Positions 1-8,970 of a DNA stretch of 53,227 nucleotides are shown here, piece by piece. Under the pieces are notes generated by a model. The model had not been told where the DNA came from. It worked only from the letters and a program-made list of their open reading frames with translations, and did no database searches. Numbering within the stretch: the first letter of the stretch is position 1; every line of letters starts with the position of its first letter. A program made the translations under genes and the position numbers. Source of the DNA: Phycisphaerae bacterium (GTDB taxonomy: Bacteria > Planctomycetota > Phycisphaerae > Sedimentisphaerales > Anaerobacaceae); NCBI GenBank assembly GCA_016782755.1, contig JADHXY010000001.1, positions 1 through 53,227 on the forward strand, given 5' to 3'.

Positions 1-91
1 GACAGGGATATACTGCTGGCCGGCGGGCTTTTGAATTATACTAAGGACGTGTAAAAAAATCATCTTTCATTTTGGCTGGCTGGAACTTGCG

Positions 92-274
92 ATGGTTTGG
101 GAATTAAAAAACAAAGGATTTGCACAAAGCGGCAAACCTATTATACTTGTTACTGATTTCTGGAGGCCACTGGTCGATACGATGGCTAAGGATGATCCTG
201 GTTCGATAAAAGTTGTTGAGTTTGCTCGAACCGGTTTGGAAGCATCGCAGATGTTGAGTGAATATCTTTGTTAA
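92..274 (+). pseudogene. C-terminal remnant of a LOG-family (lysine decarboxylase-like Rossmann) protein
   Basis: The frame reads through an ELAMVWELKNKG stretch, then GKPIILVTDFWRPLVDTM and a helical tail. This resembles the C-terminal half of LOG/TIGR00730-type phosphoribohydrolases, in which a PGGxGT segment precedes such a helix and a KPI(V)L strand. The expected PGGxGT segment should lie just upstream. Instead, frame 1 gives DILLAGGLLNYTKDV and a stop, while this frame has a stop inside the same region, so the reading frame appears shifted. The call is tentative: the gene is cut by the window edge and the family match is from memory of the motif. It may be a true frameshift, a decayed gene, or a sequencing error. 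Confidence 0.35.
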
Positions 275-287
275 ACGGGATTTTACT

Positions 288-1139
288 ATGTTTTATAAGA
301 ACCTTAAATTTCTTGTTATATTTTTGCTTTTGACAGGCCCTTATGCATTTGGTGAAGAGGCTGAGCTTTTGCGGGAAGATGCTATTATAGCTGGGGTGCC
401 GGGTAAGCTGGTTAGCGATGCGAATGGTGGCTGGCTGTTTAGTTTTGACCAGGAGGTAAGCGACGGGATAAAGGCAATCGAAGCGGGTAAGCCTTTGGCT
501 CTGCTGGAATGCTCGACTCTTGAAAAAATCCTTTATATACATCAGCAGGATCCAAACTCACAATTCAGGCTATGGGCGAGAGTGACAACTTATGAGGAGA
601 GGAACTATTTATATAGTGCGTATTTTCTTGAAATAGCCGGCACAGAAGAGTCTGATACTGAGTTAGCAGAAGCGAATGAGCCAAACATGGTTGTTGAAAT
701 TGAAGAGGCAAACGATTCTAATCAGCCGGCTGAGAGTGTTGGTGTTATTGACGAAGGGGAAGATGAGTTCAAGATTCCTGAAAAAGTTTTAAGGAAGTTG
801 CGGCCTCAAAAAATCGTTCGCACACAGGAAATAAAAAAGCTCAGAAAAGGGCTCAAGCTCAAGCAGGATATGATAATGGCCAATCGCACCGGTTTTATTA
901 ATAAGACAAGCAGCGGCGGTTATGAATTTGTGATTGATGGGGTAGGCAGGAGCATTGATGGTACGAGTTTTCGGCTGCTGCAGAGTAAGGCCCTTGAGCT
1001 TTCTATCGAAGAGCAGAAAACATATCTCGAACAGATAAGATTTAAGATTTCCGGTGTTATTACCCAATTCAAAGGTGGTAATTACCTGCTCCTTGAGCGG
1101 GCAAATCGTACTTTCAGCCACGGTAATTTCGGGAGATAA
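288..1139 (+). CDS. Secreted protein of unknown function
   Basis: This is a 283-residue protein that I do not recognise. It begins with a clear signal peptide: MFYKNLKF, then a leucine/isoleucine/phenylalanine core, then a cleavage region around YAFGEEA. The middle (about residues 125-170) is a low-complexity, Glu/Asn/Asp-rich acidic linker, followed by a basic helical stretch (KVLRKLRPQKIVRTQEIKKLRKGLKLKQ) and a compact C-terminal domain. The ATG at 288 is preferred over an in-frame GTG at 258 because the signal peptide then starts correctly. It lies 11 bp upstream of hisD and may be cotranscribed with it. A periplasmic or envelope location is inferred only from the signal peptide. Confidence 0.7.
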   Translation: MFYKNLKFLVIFLLLTGPYAFGEEAELLREDAIIAGVPGKLVSDANGGWLFSFDQEVSDGIKAIEAGKPLALLECSTLEKILYIHQQDPNSQFRLWARVTTYEERNYLYSAYFLEIAGTEESDTELAEANEPNMVVEIEEANDSNQPAESVGVIDEGEDEFKIPEKVLRKLRPQKIVRTQEIKKLRKGLKLKQDMIMANRTGFINKTSSGGYEFVIDGVGRSIDGTSFRLLQSKALELSIEEQKTYLEQIRFKISGVITQFKGGNYLLLERANRTFSHGNFGR

Positions 1140-1150
1140 AGGGTTTTAAT

Positions 1151-2503
1151 ATGGAAGGCAAACTGGAAAATATTTTAATATCATATAAACAGGATGACTT
1201 TAATTCTATTATCGGAGAGTCTCATGGATCAATGGCTAAAATGGCGAAATTTGGCCCGGCAGAGTCGGAATTTAACAAGGTAATAGATATTATTTCAGAC
1301 ATTTTTAAAGCTGGAAAAGGGGATCCCAACGAATCTGAGAGTTGTGATGATGTCGTCGCCAAATACACAGAAGAATTTGACGGTGTCAAATTATCCCCTG
1401 AGCAATTTCTTGTAACGGGAAATGAATTAAAAAAGGCTCACGCTAAAATTGAAATTGATAAAGAACTCCTATCTTCAATTCGCAAAGCTATCGCAAACGT
1501 CAGGAAATACCAAAATGCAATCTTAAATAACACCGACGAAACTTTTCCAGATGACGGCACAGGAATAAAATATACCCCAATAGAACGGGTGGGCATTTGT
1601 GTTCCGGGTGCATCGGCACCATTGCCGTCAACGGTAATAATGACCGCTGTTCCTGCGCAGGTAGCGGGCGTGAAGGAAATCGCTGTCATATCACCACCAA
1701 GATACAACGGAACTATCCATCCGGTAACCTTAGCCGTTTGCCATGAACTCGAGATTAGCGAAGTTTACCGTATTGGCGGCGTGCAAGCCGTAGCCGCATT
1801 GGCAAGAGGAACAGAACATATTTCTAAAGTCGATAAGATTGTCGGACCGGGCAATAAGTGGGTACAGACCGCCAAGCAGCTTGTTCTTGGCCTTGTTGGT
1901 ATTGATTCTATTGCCGGCCCAAGTGAAGTCTTAATAATCGCAAATGACGAGGCAAATCCGGCATGGATCGCAGCCGACATGCTCAGCCAGGCCGAACACG
2001 CCCCCGGCTGTGCATTTGTTTTTACCGACTCACAAAAATTAGGTAAAAGCATTCTTGAAGAATTAAAAAAACAGGCCAAGCGATTAAGCCGAAGTAAAGA
2101 GACTATCGAATGTCTGACAAACTACAGCAAGATAGCCGTTTTCGAAAACATGACCGAAGTGATTTCACTTGCAAACGATTTCGCGGCGGAACATTTGCAG
2201 ATACAATGCGGCGATGAGAGCGGCAAGTATGCTGAGCAGATAACCAATGCTGGTGCGATTTTTGTCGGGGCGTATTCTCCGGTTGCGGTTGGTGACTATT
2301 TTGCGGGTCCGAGCCATACGCTGCCAACTGGAACAAGTGCGAAATTTTTTAGCCCGCTGAGCAGTAACGATTTTGTGAAATCCACGAGCATTATTGAGTA
2401 CAGCAAAGAGATGCTGGAAAGGGGAGCTGAGAAAATTATCCGGCTGGCAAATACCGAGGGGCTTGATGCACATGCGAAAAGCATTGAGGTCAGGAAGAAA
2501 TAG
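1151..2503 (+). CDS. hisD: Histidinol dehydrogenase
   Basis: HisD oxidises L-histidinol to L-histidine in two NAD+-dependent, zinc-dependent steps, the last reactions of histidine synthesis in the cytoplasm. The 450-residue protein is close to the usual family length. Family landmarks seen are GICVPGASAPLPSTVIMTAVPAQVAG, the KVDKIVGPGNKWV segment, AGPSEVLI, LSQAEHAPGCAF (Gln and His zinc ligands), AAEHLQ (catalytic Glu-His), and GDYFAGPSHTLPTG with the zinc-binding Asp. A C-terminal LDAHAKS His completes the site. It follows the secreted unknown by 11 bp. No other his gene is adjacent; hisA lies about 39 kb away, so the histidine pathway is scattered in this genome. Confidence 0.95.
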   Translation: MEGKLENILISYKQDDFNSIIGESHGSMAKMAKFGPAESEFNKVIDIISDIFKAGKGDPNESESCDDVVAKYTEEFDGVKLSPEQFLVTGNELKKAHAKIEIDKELLSSIRKAIANVRKYQNAILNNTDETFPDDGTGIKYTPIERVGICVPGASAPLPSTVIMTAVPAQVAGVKEIAVISPPRYNGTIHPVTLAVCHELEISEVYRIGGVQAVAALARGTEHISKVDKIVGPGNKWVQTAKQLVLGLVGIDSIAGPSEVLIIANDEANPAWIAADMLSQAEHAPGCAFVFTDSQKLGKSILEELKKQAKRLSRSKETIECLTNYSKIAVFENMTEVISLANDFAAEHLQIQCGDESGKYAEQITNAGAIFVGAYSPVAVGDYFAGPSHTLPTGTSAKFFSPLSSNDFVKSTSIIEYSKEMLERGAEKIIRLANTEGLDAHAKSIEVRKK

Positions 2504-2534
2504 TCATAAGAGTTAGGGTGTGTAGATAATTTAC

Positions 2535-3500
2535 TCACACGTCCCAGTTGAGCCTTTGTTCGTATTTGTAGAAAAAGCGGCCCAGAAGATGGCCTGATAT
2601 CATCATACCTATGGCCGAAAGGGCCGGTATCAAAACACGAGCGAAAGGAACTATAAAAAGCAGATACGAACAAGCGGTAAAAATGGCTTGCAGCAATGCG
2701 AGCAGCAGGCAAAGGCCTATGTATGGGAAGAAAGTGCTCTTGATCGATGCAGCTATCAGAATTGGGTTAAGGCCGTAGAATGAGTCGAACATTATCACAG
2801 CCAGAAATGCCATAGGGAAGCAGAAAATACCAAAAGCAACCAATACGAAGAAGATGTTATCTATCCGCCCGGTGGTATGAGAATAAATCATTGCAGGCAG
2901 TGTGAAAACCGCAATACAGGCGATGATTTTAAAGAGGTTGGAAAAAATTTCACCAAAAGCGGGTGTCTGCGACATGGTGTCGGGTGCGCGGGTGCTGCCG
3001 AGGGCACTTTCGTAAACGCATTGTCCATAGTACCAGAACATGTATAACCAAAAAACGGCGTTGATGAGTGCGCCTAAAATTTTAATGAGAATCGCAATAG
3101 GCAAGAAAGGGACGAAAACAACAGTCAAAGCGGTTGTTAATAATCCAAGCAGTCTCAGGATAAATGGTATGCCGAAAAAAATCAGCAGCATAAATAAGCC
3201 GGCTTTGCTGTAGGGATATAGGAATAAATCGAATATAAAAGGATAGGTTCGCTTGCCGCTGTAATGTTGAGTGCCGCTGACAAGGCTGGTTTGAAGGCGT
3301 GGGTCTTCATATTGGTGGTTGTCCTGACTCTGGTCGGGGTCGGGGATTTTGAGGGTTTCGTTTTTGATGCCATTCGGCGGGGCGGCAACGGCTGTGACAA
3401 TAAAGGGCTGTCCGCATTTTTTACAAATAACCTCTTTGCCGAGAAAGTTATCGTCGGCTTTGTATTTTTGATTACAACCGCTGCAACGGAATATAATCAT
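2535..3500 (-). CDS. Zinc-ribbon membrane protein of unknown function
   Basis: The first 35 residues form a zinc ribbon: CSGC near the start and CKKCGQPF further on, as in MJ0042-type or other prokaryotic zinc-ribbon N-termini. A hydrophilic linker rich in Pro, Asp and Gln follows, and then five or six hydrophobic segments (for example AGLFMLLIFFGIPFILRLLGL). The C-terminal part resembles polytopic proteins annotated only as membrane proteins, so no function is assigned. The ATG at 3500 is chosen because GGGAAGGG precedes it at a suitable distance; an in-frame ATG lies 15 bp upstream. It is followed convergently by hisD and is 28 bp downstream of alaS, so it may be the last gene of the alaS transcript. 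Confidence 0.75.
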   Translation of the reverse strand: MIIFRCSGCNQKYKADDNFLGKEVICKKCGQPFIVTAVAAPPNGIKNETLKIPDPDQSQDNHQYEDPRLQTSLVSGTQHYSGKRTYPFIFDLFLYPYSKAGLFMLLIFFGIPFILRLLGLLTTALTVVFVPFLPIAILIKILGALINAVFWLYMFWYYGQCVYESALGSTRAPDTMSQTPAFGEIFSNLFKIIACIAVFTLPAMIYSHTTGRIDNIFFVLVAFGIFCFPMAFLAVIMFDSFYGLNPILIAASIKSTFFPYIGLCLLLALLQAIFTACSYLLFIVPFARVLIPALSAIGMMISGHLLGRFFYKYEQRLNWDV

Positions 3501-3528
3501 TGGTTCCCTTCCCATTTATTTAATTATT

Positions 3529-6246
3529 TTAGGTGCTAAGCATATTTTCTATCAGGTTCTGAGCTTTTTCAATGGCATCGGGGATTTTTGCTGCGTCTTT
3601 TCCTCCGGCTTGTGCCATCTGGGGTCTTCCGCCTCCTCCGCCGCCTATTACGGGGGCGATCTGTTTGATTATGTCACCGGCCTTGAGGCCTTTTTTGATA
3701 AGGTCGTCAGTTACTCCGACAAGCAGGGTGACTTTTCCGGCGTCATCAAAGCCGAATACCACTGCTGCAGAAGATGCTTTTTTCTTTATCATATCTATGG
3801 CTGCCCTGGCCTGTTCGGTGGTTGTGTTTTCAAGCTTTGAACAAACTATGGAAGTATCATTTATTTTTTTGCAATTACTGAGCAGTTTTTTGGCCTCTGA
3901 CATGATGTCACCACCGCTTTGTTTTGCGGCTGACTTGAGCTGTTTTGATAGTTTTTTATTTTGCTCGAGAAGCTGCTCAACTCTTTGTTGAACTTGTTCA
4001 GCGGGGACTTTAAGTGTGCGGCTGAGGTTGTCTATGATTTCGCTTCTTTGAGTGAGGTGGTCACTTAAGGCTGTACCAGTTAAGGCTGTTATTCTTCTGA
4101 TGCCTGCTGAGATGCTCTCTTCTCTGGTTATTTTGAAGCCGCCGATGAAACCGGTATTGTTGACATGGGTTCCACCGCAAAATTCCCTGCTGAAGGCTTG
4201 AGCTATTTTTTTATCGTTCTCTGCTCCGATTGCTACCACGCGTACTTCGCTGCCGTATTTTTCGCCAAACAAGGCCATTGCACCGAGTTTTTCGGCATCT
4301 TCTTTTGGCATGACATTGCAAGTTACCGGTTGGTCGGCTGTGATTTGTTCGTTAATGAGCTGCTCAACTTCTTTTATCTGTGCGTCAGTAAGTGCCTTTG
4401 GGGCGGTGAAATCAAAGCGTAGATATTCGGTACAGACGAGGCTGCCCTGCTGAGCTACGGATTCGCCGACAACTTTCTGTAAGGACCACTGGAGCAGATG
4501 CGTGGCAGTGTGATTTTTTCTTATGGCATCGCGGTCTTTGCTTACAAGGCAGCTTATTTTGTCACCAACCTTTAAGCTACCGCACTCGAGCGTGCCCTGG
4601 TGTATTACGGTATCCGCAATTTGTGTTGTGTCCTCAACTATGAATTTGGCATCGGTGGCAGATATTAACCCGCAATCACCAACCTGCCCGCCGCTTTCGG
4701 CATAAAAGCAGGTTTTGTCGAGGATTAGGCCGAGTTGCTGATCGTTGGGGATGTTTCCTTGCTGTGTGAAACCGTTTTTGTCAATGAACCCTAATATTTT
4801 TGCATGGCAATTGTCGGCGAGATATTTGCTGCCGTCATCTGTTACGGGAAGCTGTGTACCGGAGAGGCCGGCAGCGAAAGTTGTTTGTTTTTGTGCCTGT
4901 CGGGCGCGGGTTCGCTGCTGTTCCATCAGCTCGTTGAACTTATCTACATCGACGCTTAACTGCTGCTCCTGTGCCATTAGGCGGGTCAGATCGAATGGAA
5001 AACCGTATGTGTCGTAGAGGGCGAAGGCGTCTTCGCCTGGTATTTTTTGGGTTTTGTCACTTGCGGCTCGTTTGGCTGCGGTGTTGAATATTTCGATGCC
5101 GCGGTCGAGCGTCCTGCCAAAACTGGCTTCTTCGGATTCTATGACGGTGGCGACGTAATCTTTTCTTTGTCTTATTTCGCCAAAAGCGTCGCCCATGTAG
5201 TCGGCGACAACATCAACGATTTTGTACATGAATGGTTCATGGAGGCCGAGCTGTCTGCCGAAGCGGCATGCCCTTCGCAGAATACGGCGGATTACATATC
5301 CTCTTCCGTCGTTAGAGGGGACGGCGCCATCGGTTATGGCGAAAGTTAACGTCCGTATGTGGTCGGCTATAACTCTGAATGCGTTGTCTGTTTTGCTGCC
5401 GAGTTTTGATGTGTATTTATGGCCACTGATTTTGGCTATATAATCGATTATCGGCATGAAAAGATCGGTGTCGTAATTGCTGGTTTTGTTCTGTAAGACC
5501 GAGACGATTCTTTCGAGGCCTGCGCCGGTGTCGACGTATTTATCTTTTAAGGGCGTTAGCTTGCAGTCTTCTGCGCGGTTGTACTGGATGAATACGAGAT
5601 TCCATAGTTCGATAAATCTTGCACAGCCGGCATTTACACCACACTTGTGGCCGGGGACATTTTGCATGTCGCATCTGTCGGGGCCGAGGTCGATGTGTAT
5701 TTCGCTGCAAGGGCCGCAAGGGCCGGTATTGCCCATTTCCCAGAAGTTATCTTTTTTTCCAAAGGCGAGGATTCGTTCGGGTTTTATGGGGGTGACCTTG
5801 GTCCAGAGTTCGGCGGCTTCTTCGTCCATGCCTAAACCGTCGGCTTCATCTCCGGCAAAAACGCTTACCCAGAGTTTGTCGGGATCGATAGCCCAGACTT
5901 TTGTCAAAAGCTCCCAAGCCCATTCTATTGTTTCGGCTTTGAAGTAGTCGGCAAAAGACCAGTTTCCCAGCATCTCAAAAAAGGTGTGATGGTAAGTGTC
6001 CTTGCCTACCTCTTCGAGGTCGTTGTGTTTGCCGCTGACGCGTAGGCATTTCTGGCTGTTGACGGCGCGGGGGCAATCGGGGGCCTTTAGGCCGACGAAA
6101 ATATCCTTGTACTGGTTCATTCCGGCATTTGCAAATAAGAGTGTCGGATCATTCTTTGGGACGATGGATGAACTTGGGATGAAAGTATGTCCCTTGCCTT
6201 TGAAAAACTCTAAAAAATCACTTCTGACCTGGTTTGCAGTTAACAC
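3529..6246 (-). CDS. alaS: Alanyl-tRNA synthetase
   Basis: AlaRS charges tRNA-Ala and edits mischarged seryl- and glycyl-tRNA-Ala. At 905 residues it has the full domain set. The class II catalytic core starts with motif-1-like LEFFKGKGHTFIPSSSIVP and DPTLLFANAGMNQYKDIF. The tRNA recognition domain contains RRILRRACRFGRQLG. The editing domain shows HTATHLL and the FCGGTHV motif that supply zinc-binding His and Cys residues. A glycine-rich C-Ala tail (IGGGGGGRPQMAQAGG) ends the protein. It is transcribed from the same strand as recA, separated by a 110-bp gap that holds two palindromic repeats. Confidence 0.97.
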   Translation of the reverse strand: MLTANQVRSDFLEFFKGKGHTFIPSSSIVPKNDPTLLFANAGMNQYKDIFVGLKAPDCPRAVNSQKCLRVSGKHNDLEEVGKDTYHHTFFEMLGNWSFADYFKAETIEWAWELLTKVWAIDPDKLWVSVFAGDEADGLGMDEEAAELWTKVTPIKPERILAFGKKDNFWEMGNTGPCGPCSEIHIDLGPDRCDMQNVPGHKCGVNAGCARFIELWNLVFIQYNRAEDCKLTPLKDKYVDTGAGLERIVSVLQNKTSNYDTDLFMPIIDYIAKISGHKYTSKLGSKTDNAFRVIADHIRTLTFAITDGAVPSNDGRGYVIRRILRRACRFGRQLGLHEPFMYKIVDVVADYMGDAFGEIRQRKDYVATVIESEEASFGRTLDRGIEIFNTAAKRAASDKTQKIPGEDAFALYDTYGFPFDLTRLMAQEQQLSVDVDKFNELMEQQRTRARQAQKQTTFAAGLSGTQLPVTDDGSKYLADNCHAKILGFIDKNGFTQQGNIPNDQQLGLILDKTCFYAESGGQVGDCGLISATDAKFIVEDTTQIADTVIHQGTLECGSLKVGDKISCLVSKDRDAIRKNHTATHLLQWSLQKVVGESVAQQGSLVCTEYLRFDFTAPKALTDAQIKEVEQLINEQITADQPVTCNVMPKEDAEKLGAMALFGEKYGSEVRVVAIGAENDKKIAQAFSREFCGGTHVNNTGFIGGFKITREESISAGIRRITALTGTALSDHLTQRSEIIDNLSRTLKVPAEQVQQRVEQLLEQNKKLSKQLKSAAKQSGGDIMSEAKKLLSNCKKINDTSIVCSKLENTTTEQARAAIDMIKKKASSAAVVFGFDDAGKVTLLVGVTDDLIKKGLKAGDIIKQIAPVIGGGGGGRPQMAQAGGKDAAKIPDAIEKAQNLIENMLST

Positions 6247-6286
6247 GTTATCGCTTTCCGAATAAATTATTTAAAACTAATTACTC

Positions 6287-6319
6287 AAAACAGCGTGGGT
6301 AACAAGTTACCCACGCTAC
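6287..6319. repeat. Interspersed palindromic repeat, copy 1
   Basis: The core is GTGGGTAACAAGTTACCCAC, a perfect inverted repeat with 8-9 bp arms, framed by aaaacagc on the left and gctac on the right. Two other copies in the same orientation occur at 7412-7444 and 14995-15027; they differ only at one base (ccctac instead of cgctac). All three lie in gaps between minus-strand genes. The length and palindromic form resemble REP/MITE-like elements; any role in transcript processing is inference. Confidence 0.85.
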
Positions 6320-6325
6320 ACAATT

Positions 6326-6350
6326 GGATTCCTGCCTTCGCAGGAATGAC
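6326..6350. repeat. Hairpin repeat (attcctgc-cttc-gcaggaat)
   Basis: An 8-bp perfect inverted repeat, ATTCCTGC and GCAGGAAT around a CTTC tetraloop, sits seven bases after the first palindromic repeat and just beyond the recA stop codon. The hairpin has no strong T-run on the minus strand, so it is more likely a dispersed repeat than a terminator. Only one copy is in the window; similar hairpins are known as dispersed repeats in other genomes (from memory). Confidence 0.5.
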
Positions 6351-6356
6351 AATTTC

Positions 6357-7376
6357 CTATTCTTTTTCTTCATAACCTTTTGCAACGAGTACCTTTGATT
6401 TTATCTCGGCTGTAAGGTCTTTGTTTTCGATTAAAAAGGTTTTTGCCTTTTCGCGGCCCTGGCCGATCTTCAGGTCACCGTAATTATACCATGCACCGGC
6501 TTTTGAGACAATATCGCAGTCAACGGCCATGTCCAGCAAGTCACCTTCGTAACTTATTCCATTATCGAACATGATATCGAACTCTGTCTGTCTGAAAGGT
6601 GGTGCGATCTTGTTTTTTACGACCCTGGATCTGACGCGGTTACCTACTGCAATATCACCATCTTTAATGGAACCTATTCTTCTGATGTCAAGCCGGACGG
6701 AACTGTAAAATTTCAAAGCCTTGCCACCAGTGGTAGTTTCGGGATTACCGAACATGACACCGATCTTCATACGTATCTGGTTGATGAAGATGAGTGCGGT
6801 TTTGCTTTTGCTTATTACCGAAGTTAGTTTTCTCATGGCCTGGCTCATCAGCCTTGCTTGCAGCCCCATGTGGCTGTCACCCATTTCGCCCTCTATCTCT
6901 GCCCGCGGGGTCAGGGCCGCGACTGAATCTACCACGACAATGTCGACGGCGTTGCTTCTGATAAGCATTTCAACTATCTCTAATGCCTGTTCGCCGGTAT
7001 CTGGCTGGCTGACCAGCAGGCTGCTGACATCTACACCGAGTTTTTTTGCCCATGTGGTATCGAGGGCATGTTCGGCATCGATGAAGGCTGCGACTCCGCC
7101 GTTTTTCTGGCAGTTGGCGATTATATGGAGAGAAAGGGTTGTTTTGCCAGAAGACTCAGGGCCGTAAAGCTCGGTTATTCTGCCTTTCGGGATTCCCACA
7201 CCGCCCAAAGCCATGTCCAGAGAGAGTGCGCCTGTGCTGATACCTTCTATCCTGGCATAACTGTTCTCATCCATCCTCATAATAGCACCCTGGCCGTACT
7301 GTTTTTCTATCTGTGCGAGTACCTGATCGAGAGAAGTGCCCATCGTTTTCTTTTCACTTGTTTTTTTCTTTGCCAT
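6357..7376 (-). CDS. recA: Recombinase RecA
   Basis: RecA forms ATP-dependent filaments on single-stranded DNA, promotes homologous recombination and triggers LexA cleavage. The 339-residue protein has the Walker A motif GPESSGKTT at about residues 72-80, Walker [13 protein letters not shown], the L1 loop [21 protein letters not shown], and the L2 region [23 protein letters not shown]. The start [10 protein letters not shown] is Lys-rich, as usual. It sits between thpR and alaS on the same strand, with a copy of the palindromic repeat on each side. No LexA box was identified upstream by eye. Confidence 0.98.
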   Translation of the reverse strand: MAKKKTSEKKTMGTSLDQVLAQIEKQYGQGAIMRMDENSYARIEGISTGALSLDMALGGVGIPKGRITELYGPESSGKTTLSLHIIANCQKNGGVAAFIDAEHALDTTWAKKLGVDVSSLLVSQPDTGEQALEIVEMLIRSNAVDIVVVDSVAALTPRAEIEGEMGDSHMGLQARLMSQAMRKLTSVISKSKTALIFINQIRMKIGVMFGNPETTTGGKALKFYSSVRLDIRRIGSIKDGDIAVGNRVRSRVVKNKIAPPFRQTEFDIMFDNGISYEGDLLDMAVDCDIVSKAGAWYNYGDLKIGQGREKAKTFLIENKDLTAEIKSKVLVAKGYEEKE

Positions 7377-7411
7377 AGTTTATCTCCAATTCCTTTTGGG
7401 TTTAATTGTTC

Positions 7412-7444
7412 AAAACAGCGTGGGTAACAAGTTACCCACCCTAC
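7412..7444. repeat. Interspersed palindromic repeat, copy 2
   Basis: This is the same 33-bp unit as at 6287-6319, with the right flank ccctac. It lies about 36 bp upstream of the recA start codon on the minus strand, so if transcribed it would form a hairpin in the recA leader or in the thpR-recA intergenic RNA. Confidence 0.85.
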
Positions 7445-7482
7445 TACAAATCAATGTCTAAAAATACAAATTCCTATACGAT

Positions 7483-8049
7483 TTAATTGAGTTTAATTTT
7501 CTTCAGCACTGCATATATAGGCCCTTTTGGTGTTGGTTCACTTTGATAAACGCAAACACTATCAACATCCGTCGTACCTATCTTGTAATCCTTATATTCT
7601 TGTGCGACTTCTTTTAGCCGTCGGGCGACTTTGGAATTTTTGACCCTGCACAAAGTCAGATGGGGCATGAATTCCCTATTGTCGGGGGCGAAACCAATTT
7701 TTTCAAGCTCATCTGTAATATCCTGCTGCATCCGGCAAACCTGCTCGCTTCCGGCTTCTGAACCTATCCAGAAAACTCCTGGAGCGGAACCGCCGAAACT
7801 GCCAACCTTACAAAGTTCAAGTTCAAAACTCTTATGACCGCTCAAAGCCTTCTCGACTGTTTTACAAACCTCAACAACCTGAGAGTCTTTTATTTCGCCG
7901 AGAAAATTCAAAGTCAGATGCATCAAGTCCGTCTTGACCCATTTTAGACCACCTTTTTTGGGGGTTACTTTTTTGTCGAGCTGCTGCTGAAGAGAGGCAA
8001 CGGCCTCTGAGCACTGGTTATTTATATCGGCAGCAATAAATACTCGCAT
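7483..8049 (-). CDS. thpR: RNA 2',3'-cyclic phosphodiesterase (2H/LigT family)
   Basis: Members of this family hydrolyse 2',3'-cyclic phosphate RNA ends and show in vitro RNA ligase activity. The 188-residue protein has the two HxTx motifs that define the 2H superfamily: HLTLNFLG at about residue 44 and HLTLCRVK in the C-terminal half. The opening MRVFIAADIN is also typical of ThpR. It begins 4 bp after the stop of the PfkB-type kinase gene, so the two are surely cotranscribed, but no functional link between them is evident. Confidence 0.88.
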   Translation of the reverse strand: MRVFIAADINNQCSEAVASLQQQLDKKVTPKKGGLKWVKTDLMHLTLNFLGEIKDSQVVEVCKTVEKALSGHKSFELELCKVGSFGGSAPGVFWIGSEAGSEQVCRMQQDITDELEKIGFAPDNREFMPHLTLCRVKNSKVARRLKEVAQEYKDYKIGTTDVDSVCVYQSEPTPKGPIYAVLKKIKLN

Positions 8050-8053
8050 ATTG

Positions 8054-8959
8054 TTAAAATTGTGTAAAGCTTTTTAATTGTTCCAAACGGCTGGTAATAT
8101 CATCAAGACTGACAGATTTAATGCCTTCAAGAGAGAAATCGCTGATAGTGTATGAAGCCGCGACAGTTCCATAAGCAATCGCTTTTTTCATAGTCTCAAA
8201 ATCTGTTTTTCTTGATTTTGCCAGATACCCCATCATTCCGCCGGCAAAACTGTCGCCTGCACCTGTGGGGTCGGTTACCTTTGCAGACGGGTATGCCAGC
8301 AGTACGAATATCTGTCCGTTTTTGTCGCACATTATCGAGCCGGACTCGCCTTTTTTGATTATCACTACATCCGGTCCCATATCAAGTATCCTCTCGGCTG
8401 CTACTACGAGGTTATCTTTACCGGAAAGTATTCTTGCCTCGGCCTCGTTAAGAACTAAGCAATTTATTTTTTTTAACAGCCGCAAAAGATCGTCGAGCTT
8501 ATTTTCTATCCAGCAATTCATGGTATCAGCGGCTACGAAAACAGGTTGATGAATCTGTTCGAGCAGTTCGATCTGAAGGGCGGGGGCGGTATTTGCCAGG
8601 AATACATATTTGCTGTCCTTGTAATCTACCGGGACAATCGGGGGTTTTTCGGCTAAGACGTTAAGCTCTACGTTATCCGTTATGGCTTCGTCCATAGAAT
8701 TATAATAGCTGCCTTTCCAGCGAAAAGTCTTACTGGTTTCCCTTACTTCCAGACCTGTAAGGTCAACGTCTCTCTGGTCAAAAACGGCTTTGAGATCGAA
8801 CGGGCAATCGGAGCCTACTACACCGATAAACCTGACCGGTGCGAAGAGGCTCGCAGCCATACTGAAATATACAGCTGAACCGCCCAGACAGTTCTCACTT
8901 TTACCAAACGGAGTCTGAACAGTATCGATACCTATTGAACCGGTTACTAAAAGTGACAT
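8054..8959 (-). CDS. PfkB (ribokinase) family carbohydrate or nucleoside kinase
   Basis: PfkB-family kinases transfer ATP phosphate to a sugar or nucleoside hydroxyl. The 301-residue protein starts with the GSIGIDTVQTP strand, has the N-terminal substrate-binding CLGGSAVYFS glycine motif at about residues 24-33, and carries the C-terminal signature DPTGAGDSFAGGMMGYL with the catalytic base at Asp236. The substrate cannot be fixed from sequence; the short form and the GGSAVYFSMAAS segment recall planctomycete kinases annotated as sugar or adenosine kinases. It lies 11 bp after gltX and 4 bp before thpR in a gltX-kinase-thpR run. Confidence 0.85.
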   Translation of the reverse strand: MSLLVTGSIGIDTVQTPFGKSENCLGGSAVYFSMAASLFAPVRFIGVVGSDCPFDLKAVFDQRDVDLTGLEVRETSKTFRWKGSYYNSMDEAITDNVELNVLAEKPPIVPVDYKDSKYVFLANTAPALQIELLEQIHQPVFVAADTMNCWIENKLDDLLRLLKKINCLVLNEAEARILSGKDNLVVAAERILDMGPDVVIIKKGESGSIMCDKNGQIFVLLAYPSAKVTDPTGAGDSFAGGMMGYLAKSRKTDFETMKKAIAYGTVAASYTISDFSLEGIKSVSLDDITSRLEQLKSFTQF

Positions 8960-8970
8960 AAGCTATCCTT

